Below are positions 24,401-36,400 of a stretch of 64,000 nt of DNA, piece by piece. Both the position numbers and the translations under genes were made by a program. The number at the start of each line of letters is the position of its first letter. The first letter of the stretch is position 1. Under the pieces are notes generated by a model. The model was not told the DNA's origin. It worked only from the letters and a program-made list of their open reading frames with translations, and searched no databases. Origin of the DNA: Notospermus geniculatus (taxonomy: Eukaryota > Nemertea > Pilidiophora > Heteronemertea > Lineidae); the NCBI GenBank assembly GCA_002633025.1, contig NMRB01000906.1, positions 97,838 to 161,837 of the forward strand, given 5' to 3'.

Positions 24401-27400
24401 TGACATACTAGTTATTTCCATTGGACGCTAGATGTGCTTAGCCTTACCTTTGGCCCTAGAACGAGTATGAGTGTGACGGTGACGGTGAGCTGGCAGCGGA
24501 TGAAGTACATGAGAAAGATGTAGTCTGGGTTGACGGTTAACCACAGGAAATGTCTGCAATAAAGTATACGATCGTATTCAGAATTAACTGGCTAATGGGC
24601 TCGGATACAGTAGGACGAAATGGCAATATTCGAATCTCAGTTCTAGTTTTATTTCCCCAGTTTTGGTCAAGGGGGTTCTGCCAAAGCATCTTACTGTTCA
24701 GCAGACAAAGCAATGGAAATTATAGTGCAGAGTATCCTGGAACACAACGTGGGGCATTAAAGTTTGCTGTAAACATAGAATAGGAGCTGTCAGTGAGTTT
24801 GAACAATAGGTGTCACTACGGCCCAATTCAATGGATATAGCGGAGCCATTCATTCTTGATCGAGCACCAATCACATGGACTTCATGTGTGTTGGTCCGCT
24901 AGAACTGTGCTGCCATCTTTTTGGCAATACGCCAAATACTTGATATACATGTACGAGGTAGGCGAAGAAAAAATTTAAAGGGACCCTAGAGGCAGCTTGC
25001 TATTAGACTGCTGTTAGTACAGCAACTACATCATAGGTGGCGCCAGCAATTGAGAAACAATAAATTGGGCCGAAATGTTGACACACAGGACATTTTACCG
25101 GTATCTACCGGTATGTCACAATTAGAGATCTCATGCTATAGTGTATCTTGGTAGAATAGCCACATCAAAATGCCTGTTGGGAGCTGCCTCTAGTGGCCCT
25201 TAAAGGTGCTCTAGTTCGAATTGTAAACATTACGGTTTGTTTATTTACATGGTTGATTATAATAGTTATTTTTCCTCGGACAGGTGGCAGCACCGTGTGT
25301 ACCAAAACATAAATGTTATCTATCTTGATAAATATTCTTGTAACTGAAATATATTTATGATTTTACGCTCAAAAACTAAGAAAAAGTTGTTAAAGGCGAG
25401 ATTTAATTCGATTTTATCAAAAATAGATAAGAGAGGCTCTTATCTATTTTTGATTTTATCTGATTTGTTAGTACCAGAAGTTGACAATAGGTGTCACACC
25501 GTAATGTTTACAATTCGAACTAGAGCACCTTTAAATGATTCAAGAGGAATTTTTTCAAAAGTTCGTATCTGTAGACTATAGACATCCACATATATATCTC
25601 CGACAAGGGACCTGATTGTTTTGCTATGTTACCATGGTAACATCAAGGATTGATTGATTGAAACAAAGTGTTTCGCTCGATATCGCGTCCTAGTCGTCGG
25701 TATCGAGTATAGATGGCACCGATATTGAACCAGCTCAGCAAGCAAGTTATGAATGATGAACAAAGAAGTGGGAATGTATCTGCACATTAAGATGTCGATA
25801 TCAGTGCATTACCTGTTGCTAAAGGCATTTTTATAGATCCTATTATACCATTATTTACCAGTTACTCTTACCATTATGAAAGCTGACATTTCCCTTCAGC
25901 AACGAAAAAAATGTGCTGAGACTGAATCATTCATTGAGGATGAATCATATAGTCATCTACATGTACATGTTGAATAAAGGTACATGTACATGTACATGTA
26001 CGTCTAGGGTGCATCGTACACCTTAGTAAAGCAAGGTTCATTGGCACACGGATTTGGTCCGATTCAGGACCCATGTTCCCGAAGCCGTCGTTAGGTTAGC
26101 GATGTCGTTATGCTATGCATTGGGGAGGTTTCGAAATCAAACGATAAGCCAAAACTTTACGACAACGTTATTTTTCATACTACACATTAACCAGATTTTG
26201 CATTGCATTTTCGATACAAAAATAAGGTTGTCGTTAACGTTTACGTTTATCGTTTGATTCCGAAACCTCCCTAGTTTCCCAGTTTTAACGACATCGTTAA
26301 CCTAACGACGGCTTCGGGAACATGGGTCCAGGTCCGCAAAAAATCTATCAAATGGACTTCAGCGTTGTCGTATCCGGAAAACTAGGGGCAAACGGACAAG
26401 AAACGGATCGGATCCGTGCGCCAATAAAACTTGCTTAANNNNNNNNNNNNNNNNNNNNNNNNNNNNNNNNNNNNNNNNNNNNNNNNNNNNNNNNNNNNNN
26501 NNNNNNNNNNNNNNNNNNNNNNNNNNNNNNNNNNNNNNNNNNNNNNNNNNNNNNNNNNNNNNNNNNNNNNNTTTTTGCCATTTTTTCCCCAAAATCCGCA
26601 TGAAAATTTGGTTGGCTCTGGGGGCAACTGGCCCCCTCGCCCCCCTTTTAATACGGCCCTAGTTTGACCTCATAACTGATGAAGACCACTATTAAGCCAC
26701 AGGTAGCTCAATTACCAGTACAGTATATGTAACAGCTGACTCACGTCAGTCGAAACATGCCACAGGCCATAGGCGTGCTCAAATTGAAATTTTTTTTGAG
26801 ATTTATTTATTACACATAGTTGAACTACCTGTGGCTTTGTGGTCTGGATCAGTTACGAGGTTAAACAAGTGTGAATATGACTGGACACTTCGAAAATACT
26901 TAATTAAATTTTGGATGACAAAAAAGTTCATATTTTACGAACATTTGAATGCAAGGGGTTACCAAGGGGACGAAAGTTTTGACCATGCCCTCGTCGTCTA
27001 CGTCCATTGCAATGAAATCAAACGATGAACTTTAACTTTACACAACGTTATTTTTCATACTGCGAATTCACCAGATTATATATTGCATTTTCGGTACAAA
27101 AAATAAGGTTGTCGTAAAGTTAACGTTTATCGCTTGATTTCTTGATCTCCCTAAAACCTGTACCTGTCCGTTCACACACACATTCGGCCGACGAATGCCT
27201 GTATCTCCGACTCTATTATCAGTCAGGGAAAACTACCAACAGTGTGCACACACAGTGGGTTTTAAGGGTCAGAAAGAGCAAAAAAAAGATAATGTGATAA
27301 AACCTGTCCTAGGTGTCTCCCAATACCATGGAGAATCGACTCAGGAAGAAACGAAAAAAATCTGTTGGGAAATTTTTGTGTAAAATGCGTTTTTCAAATT

Positions 27401-30400
27401 TATGTACATTTTCCTGTACATTTATGTATACAACATATGGCAAAATCCTAACCGTACTTTCTATTTTTAGCACATTTTACATTAGATTACACTTTTACGG
27501 GGTTCTCCATGGAGCATTTGACAGAAACCACCCAGATAATTTTAACAAATGAAATATCAAAGCCACAAAATTGGGTAGTTTGTACAGGAAATACATTGTA
27601 CATAAATGTACAGGAAAATGTACATGAATTTGAAAAACACATATTTCACAAAAATTTCCCAACAGATTTTGTTCGTTTCTTCATTGTCGATTCGCCATGG
27701 TATTGGGTGACACCTAGTACAGGTTTTATCTCATTATCTTTTTTTTCTCTTTCTGACCGTTAAAACCCACTGTGCACACAGTATGAATGACAGGTCGTGT
27801 GAAAGAAATCACACCATTGGAAATGTATAGATCTCCAGGCGGTCAATAGGACATATGATTTCTGTCATTCATACATGTAGTTGCTGCACAATACTGACAG
27901 TTTTACTGACTTCCCTCTTAATGAGTATATAGAGCAGTAACTCACCTATTTCAATAACATAGTCCCACCAATGTGATTTACATATGAGATATTTTGTTTT
28001 GTCCGGCGTGATGCCTTCGTCCAATAGGCTGACGTTTTCCCGCACGTGGTCCATATTCACTGCGGTCCATGCCGACATGTAGCCAATCACAATCAGCGCT
28101 ATACCTAGCAGATATTTCAGGAGATCTCGATCTCTCACGTGGACTCGGTGTGCTTTGCGGGATTGAAATTCAGCCAGAACTCTGCAAAAGACAATTACAC
28201 GTACTTCAGTCAAGTATGGTCAGCGAACTCTGCAAATAGAAAAACTTATTGATAAAAGCAGTGGATGTTTAATCATCTGCAATATTGATGACCCCATGGG
28301 TTTCTTCTTTTTCAGTAGTTGGCCAAAGTACATGTAAAGCCTCGCTTATGTCGCCCTACGCTGTGATAGAAATAGCGTCAACTAGTTGCAACTGATAACT
28401 GATGTCGCCACCGACTAGAAAAATACCGATCGGTCGCAACTACCTGGAACTAGATTATCGCCGTCTTTTGAGTGCTTATGTCGACACAGATTTCTTTTGA
28501 TTTTAAGTAAGTTGAACATGTGCGACTTTCAGGATCTGGATATTTTTAGTTTGCAACTAGTTGGCAACCAGTAACTCGCTGACGCCCGAGAGCTTATGTC
28601 ACCTTGTAGTTGTGAATAATTAGTTCCAACTACGCGCCGATTATCAGTTGCCAACTAGTTCTGACTGTACGCAAGGGCGACATAAACGAGGCTTAAGATT
28701 AACTCGCAATGGCATGTTTGGAAGTGTGACTGGAAAGGGATTTTAGGACCCATGGTTTGGGACAGAGATTGGATCCTGTAGGTGTTTTGGTGTGGAGTGA
28801 TCCAGCATTCGTACGGGATTCGTTAACCTCTTCCTTAAAGCGAATGGCTCGCGGGGTTTGTTTACATTTTTGGCGGTACCTTCCATAGAGAGTGAATCTA
28901 GCCTCCAGGCAAAGCCGTGTGCCAGCCATATGCAACACCTCTGCAAATATGCGAATGTAAACACTGGGGACGAGGTTCCATTAAAAATTTGTTAAAATGG
29001 GTTAATGACGTTTTCACATTCAGTAGGTCAAGATGTACATTTTGTACTATTCCCATTGATTTTGAAGCGGCAGATTTTGCAGAATAGGCCTCCCAAGTTT
29101 GGCTGTCTAATGCATTTCCCATTAAACTAAAATCCTTCTTTTGCCTTTTTCTCAAAATGGTGCTTGATATCGATGACCAACTGTCATGGCGCCACAACAA
29201 ACACCGCGAGCCATTCGCTTTAACGTTGTGGCCAGAGAGTGTCACGTCAGATGTAGGATGTTTATTACCTCGGGTTTGTACTCGGCACCGAATATACGAA
29301 AGAGCTACATTTTTGGGGCAATCGAGATACGCAAATAGAGTGACTTGCAGAGAAAATACACCAAATTGTAAGGTCACAGAGGTCTAGCATTGCCAGGGGT
29401 CCAGCTTCTGTTGATGATGATCGGCATTGCGGACCACGCAGCAGGCTGCTGATACCTTCGAATCGAAATCCGGACACTGAAGGTTTTTGATATGACTGAT
29501 AATCCTAGGGTAGCTAGATTCGAGTGGCCAATCGTGTCTCTGTGTCTGTGACCTTACAACTGCGACTTGTGTATTATAACCAATGTTACATGTAGCTGTA
29601 AGTTTGTTCTCACTCGCCCCAGGCTGATATCTTGCTTTAAAGAACTTCAGCCTGAATTTATACTTGCCTGTACACCTTAAGTATTAGAGCACCATACACG
29701 ATTGCGAAGCCCACTTCTCGGAACCAGGGAATAAGTAAACAGGTCGTCGTGTTGGGTTCAAAATACTGGATGACGACCTGGGAGAGAGAAAGAAAATGAT
29801 ATTTTCCACTCTTAAAAACATTAGCTAGAGTTCATAAGTACGAATTGAACTTAATATTGAACATGGGGAACGCGGTGGGACTCGGCGGGGGGCATATTGA
29901 GTCGAGTGATGCTCTATCCACTACTGTGTGCATTGATGTCTCCGTCGTGTCCGCCACGTCGGCGTGCGGAGCCACTTTAGCAAAGATTTTGATTTTGATG
30001 AGCAAAATCACATTTACGTGTTAACCCTTTCTTTCTTCACCCAAAGTGAGTTACACGTACATGTACATGTATATTTCCAAAATCTGTGTATTATTGGCTT
30101 TTAAGTGATACCTTTCTTGATCCGATACAATGTTCCGTCGAGGAGCATTTGCCGAATAAAATACGAACGGTTGGTGAATTTTTGATAAACATTGTTCCCA
30201 ATTTATTGCATGGAGATTACCAATGCCATGGTCACTGACCGAAAAATCTGACCATCCTCTCAATCAAACATGCTAATTTAATTGTAAATATCGTAAATTT
30301 ATTACCAGGCAGTTCAAAGCTAGACGCATTTGCACATTAAGTTCTATCAGTGAATCGATTAATCATATAAAACTACATCTTACTAATCAAACGCTGATGC

Positions 30401-33400
30401 TTGATATCCGTCATCGTGTTCTGTAGCCATGAATAGATAGGTGTAGGCTGCCACTGGACATCAGCTCATCACACACCACAGCTCATACTCATTTTAAGGA
30501 GCCACAAGTCGACAATGTCGCAGGGTTTGAAAACATTTGTCCAAACTGCTATCGATGGTGTATTCCATTCTTTAATTATTCTGTACATGAAGTAGCGGCA
30601 CTGTATGCCAATCACGTAAGCAGAGGCACATACATGTACTTACCGTTGAAAACAGCAGTAAAGCCCCAAATAGAAGGATTTCTAACATAATCCACATACT
30701 AGATTTCATCACCTGAAAAAGAGGAAAGGGTTATTGTACATGGACCCAAACTCCAGGAAAATGGTGCAGTCAAAATGTACATGGACATGAAATGCGGAAA
30801 AGGCGCAGTCGAAAATCCAGAAATCCTGTCATTCTCAATTTTTTTGTCGTTGTTGTACGTTTACGATGTGCAAGCTGCTGTGAGCTTAGAAACAGACGGA
30901 ATGGCACTGTTGTGAGCTTGGAAACAGAGGGAATCTCACTGGTGTGAGCTTAGAAACAGACGGAATCGCACTGCTGTGAGCTTGAAAACAGAAGGAATCC
31001 TACAGACAGGAGCTTGGGGAGAGGGGAAACATGACTGCTGTGAGCTTGACAACACAGGAAATCTCACTGCTATGATCTTGAAAACAGAGGGACTCCCTAA
31101 GATGGGAACTTGCAATGAAGGCAGATCTCACTGCTGGTGGGAGCTAAGAAGATCCCATCGCTGGGAACCTGGAAACAGAGGGAATCTCACTGCTGTAAGC
31201 TTGGAAAACGGAGGGAATCTCACTGCTGGGAGCTTGGAAAACAGAGGGAATCTCACTGCTGGGAGCTTGGAAAACGGAGGGAATCTCACTGCTGGGAGCT
31301 TGAAAACATAGGGAATATCACTGCTGGGAGCTTGGAAGCCGAGAAAATGTCACTGCTGTGAGCTTTGAAAAAGACGGAAGCGCACTGATGGGAACTTGGA
31401 AACAGAGTGAATCCGAATGCTGGGAGCTTGGAGACAGATTGAATCCGAATGATTGGAGCTCAAAGACGGGGGTACGTAATACTACTGCTGTGAGCTTCGA
31501 ACAGAGGGAATCCCTGATGTGTAATAAATGTATAATGTGGAATGCCCCTCCAAGTAAACATTGTTCTTCTTGTTGTGGTTGTCGACGAGGTTGCTTACAC
31601 CAATTCTGAGGCCCCTTATTTTGTCTGATGTCATTGGTGCACAAATAGTTCAAACTGACCTGCGGGACAACAGGGTCATCGTTCATGAAAAAATTTACGG
31701 ACAGGTTGTACACTTGCGTCATCTTTTGTGAAAAGAAGAAATATCACTTGGCGCTAAATGAGTTCGATTGGGTCGCTTTGTCAGCCACTTCCGTCAGTTT
31801 AAACAAACCACATGAGAGATACCAGGTCCGTTTTTATCACACAACATGTCAATAATTTTCTGTCAGGCATAGAAAAACTCAGAGGTTTGTTGAATAATTC
31901 TATGAAGCGTCTCAACGATGTTTGTTGCTTAGCAACAATATTTATCCAGGTGAAATTGCAACAATTGACATAGGTGAAGGGGACGGTCAAAGCACATGGT
32001 AAGGTCTGTTCAAAAACACAGCATGGTTAATCAGTATTGACCGAGGTTAGAACAATTATGGATGTGGTTCTAGTTTAAATCGATAGTCGAGCGGCTGGCG
32101 TTGTTGGATATATTCTCGAACGGCCAACTCTGTGAAAGGCCGGGGGCATGCATTTGAAGCTTAGTAGTATCAAAGGGGACGTAGTACTCGTACTGGTCAA
32201 CTCGTAATCTGCGTATACAGGCAACAGTTTCCCAACATTCGAACAATATTCCTGAAAGGGAGTAAGAAATAAAAGTGGAAAGTGGGGAATTTTGGACTTT
32301 TGCGTGAATTTTTCAATTTCTCAAATTGGGATAATTTTTTTTTCCTATTTAGAGAAATATCGCCCGATAAATCAGAAAAATGTCATGCCATTTTAAGAAA
32401 ATTTCTCAAAATGGGAAAAAATCTATCCCAATTTGAGGAATTGAAAAAATCTAGTCCCCAGGTGGACGGGTGGGAAAAATTTCCTGGCCCAGCCTACAGT
32501 GATCATCGTGACGACTGGAGCACTGCCCTCCATTAACATTTCTTAGCTAGGACTCGAGATCACGTCGTCACAACCACTCGAGGTCATGACGTACAACGTC
32601 CTTATTTTCGGATTTTACCACCCATACTCCACGCGGGATAAATGTAGTGCTGAATTGCTTGGTTTCTGTAGATTACGCATCCGGCCTCGTCTTCACACCA
32701 CCTGTATTGATATGCACCAGGCTGCATGTCCAAGGCAAGCTACTGTGTGCAGCGTTTTTTTAACGGCTCCCTACCGGTGTGGTCGATATCTGACCTTCAC
32801 TAGTCCTATCCACTTACGAAAGGTGAGACAGTGATAGACCGAAGATCAGACCCAAACCTGCTGTCGGTATGGTGAGCAGATTTACTTTCTTGAAACGGAA
32901 GTTTAAAGATAGTGATATGATTACGTTAGGCGCAGCAGCAGTCAGTTTTTTGCATTGTCAGCTGCGTTAAACAGGAGGAAACCGGAGTACCCTGTGGAAT
33001 CGTCGCTGTCAAAGATAGTCGGTTGATTCTCTGTCAATCGACCAAAATCGAACCCGCAATCTCAGACGTGACAGGCGCCGTTTTTTCCGAGTTCCGCTCT
33101 GGAAACTACAAGTAATTCCAGTAATTTCCTCTGATAAAGTTCCCCTCAGAGTGTGGTCAGTTGTTTGTAAAGAGTTTCTTGGTTTGTGGGTACAGAACAC
33201 TGCTTGTCTCGCTGGAGCGCCTGAAGTAGGACCTGATCCTTGAGGGGCACCCTGAGTTCTTCATATGGGGTGAAAGCTTGGTGAGCAATTGCCAATAATG
33301 ATTGCAGTTTTTGTCGCAGTGACTCTATAATATTTCAGCATATGGAAGTTTTTAGTACTTCAAAGGCACAACTTCGACAGGTCCAGTCTATCCCAACTTG

Positions 33401-36400
33401 AACAAAACCTGATATAATGCATTTTGCATTACTGACCTGCTGACCTAGATAAATGCATACCTGATGATGCACTACAATTATATGCCACCAAACGGAATGC
33501 ATGTAGGTTTTAAATGAATTTGTGAATGTGTTAAGGAAAAAAAACAATACTTACCCTATTCCTCCTTAGGCGAATTAGAATAAATCCCAATACGAGAGTT
33601 ATTGTCATGCAAAAACTTTGTATTCCGAGAGGAATCCCCCGTAGCATGACGTCATACTCAACAAAACATGGCGTATTGTTCGTGCAAACGCGACAACCAC
33701 GTGCACATGGAAGACACTGACTGTTGTCATAAGAGTTGCCCTTTGAATTCTTCTCATTGTGACTGATATATTCCTCTTCCAACACCGAACCATTGAAATA
33801 GTCCAACCCCTCGGGATTGGGAGGGAAGTAGAAGCCGTCCTTGCAGTAGCAACGATAGTTTCCTCTGTGGAACCCGTACCCTGGCATGTGTTTACACTGC
33901 AAGAGATAGAAATATTTTCACCAGTTTGAAAAAAAAATCAAGCGGGAGGGAGTAAGAAAATAAAAGTGGAAAATAAGAAGTGGGAAATTTTGGTATTTTG
34001 CGCGAATTTTTCAATTTCTCAAATTGGGAGAATTTTTTTCCCTTTTTAGCTCACCTCTGTGAGGTGAGCTTCTCTCATGGTGTGTCGTCCGTCGTCCGTC
34101 GTCGTCCGGCGTCGTCCGTCGTCGTCGTCCGTCGTCGTCGTCCGTCGTCCGTCGTCGTTAACATGGGTGGCACGTTTCTAAACCGCTTGGGTTAGAAACT
34201 TGAAATTTGGTGTACAGGTAGCCTATGGTAAAAACTATCTCTGGACCGAAACTTAGCGCTGCTGGTTATACACTCTGGCCTGTAGGGGGCGCTTTGTGAA
34301 AACCTTCTTTCGGCCGTATCTCCTGAACGCTGTTAGCTAGAACCACGAAACTTTTATGGTGGGTTCCTCTGATGAGACTACATCACATAAATCCCGGGTT
34401 TTTGATTTGACCTACTTTTCAAGGTCACAGAGGTCAAAGTTCAAAATTCACTGTTTGGTGGCACATTTCGTGGCTATTTGACATAGAGTGTTGTGATTTG
34501 GTGTGAAGATATATCTAGGCACCCTGCACAAATGCACCAAATTTCAACCCGATCGGACTTCAAATATGGCCGCCAGGAAGCCATCTTGAAAAATGGACTT
34601 TGACCCACATTTTATAAATAGGAGTAGGTAGGATGTTTTAACGTTGTCAAAATATGTATCTAGGTACCATATAAATATATGGTAAATTTCAGTGAGATTC
34701 GACGTCAAATATGGCCGCCAGGGAGCCATCTTGAAAAATGGACTTCGGCCCCACACCTCATAAATAGGGGTAGCTAGGATGCTTTAACCGTGCCTAAATA
34801 TGTGTCTTGGTACCGTCTACTTATATGCCAAATTTCGGTTCGATTGGACTTCAACATGGCTGCCAGGCGGCCATCTTGAAAAATTGACTTTGGCCATATC
34901 TCATCGGTAGTAAATGTTACGATGTTTCAATGTTGTCTAAATATCTATGCAAGTATCCTGTACATTCCTGCTAAAATTTCAGTCCCAACGAACGTCACGT
35001 GTGTGGCCACCTGGTGGCCATCTTGAAAAATAGAATTTTTGACATCTGTGACCTAGACAGGAAAGCAGTTTGTTCACAAATACCACTTGTATTCATTGTA
35101 TTCAGAAATTGTACTCCTTCTGGGTGCCATCACCTGAGTTTATGTCATTGACTGATAATACTGATCAGATCATAAAATAGTACTTCTTGGTGTGTTCAGC
35201 TTTATCTTATCTGTACTGATCCTCAACATTGACCATGAGAGTCACAGTTTCACACTTAACCATGGAGACTTATCACAGAGGTGAGCACAATGACCCTGGC
35301 CATTTCATTGAGAAATGTTCTTAAAATGACATGACATTTTGTCTGACTTTTCGGGCGATATTTCTCAAAATGGGAAAAAATTTTCGCTCAATTTGAGAAA
35401 TTGAAAAATTCGCGCAAAAGTGCAAAATTTCCCACTTCTCATTTTCCACTTTTATTTCTTACTCCCTTGCCGGGCATCTCATGCGAGCTTGTCGGACAAA
35501 ATGGGCATTCTTACTGTTATGCAGAAGAAAACCTGTGCCGCGAAACCTGCGTCACACGACAGACCCTTTTTACAGCGATGGTATTTGTGTTGGTCGAAAT
35601 AAACTTCAAATATCAAATATTTTGTCGGCAGAAAATCAAACTCGCCGCTTCAATTTTCGACCTACATGTATACTTGCTGCCTGTAAACCGAATGGTCCAA
35701 TGATAAAAAAAATGACCGCAAACATTCTAAACAGGTGATGAGGGAATGCCACATATCACCTCCCCGGCCGGGAATCGAGAAGTAAAATTGTGACACATCA
35801 CCAAAATATGAGTCATAAGTCGCTCTGAGGTTGGCAGGGTGAAACCAAATATTTGTCAATTTCAGAAGACCTTGGCCTGTTGTCTGATTTCTGTAAAATT
35901 TGAGTAATTCTGTTTCTTCCTTTTTATCCTGGTGGTTATTTTGGTTCACTCTGGTTCATCTTCTGAGCAACTTAAGACTCATTTCGTGGTGATGGGTCAC
36001 AATTTATATTCTGGAGGACGAAGGCCTTCAGACACAATATTTTTCGACATTTGTGACCCGTCACAGCAAAGCCAGGCGCATGTCGGTCGTTGGCTTGGCA
36101 GGTTGAGACCAAATGTTTGTCAGTTTCACTATTGTCTGTCTATTGTGAAATCTGAAATAGTCTATTTCTTTTCATTCTCTCCCGATGTCATCTTAGTTCG
36201 TTGAGGCTCAACGTTCTGAGCGACATGCGCCTAGTTTTGCTGTGACGGGTCACATTTGGTGTTGGAAGAAATTCACATTGATTACGATACCTGTGTAGTC
36301 TCCATTGAGCATTTGTGCGTATTGGCAAAGAGTCCTTCTTTACTACATTGGTTGATGTCGAGGTTCTTCAGATCGATGTCAATAGCTACCACTCCACTGA

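Noticed and set aside
28898-29377. 159-codon minus-strand frame
   Set aside because: Mostly inside the 389-bp MITE, whose other copy at 49.9 kb gives a similar frame; no gene-like features.
30877-31515. CRISPR-like array
   Set aside because: Eukaryotic, units contiguous without unique spacers: a minisatellite.
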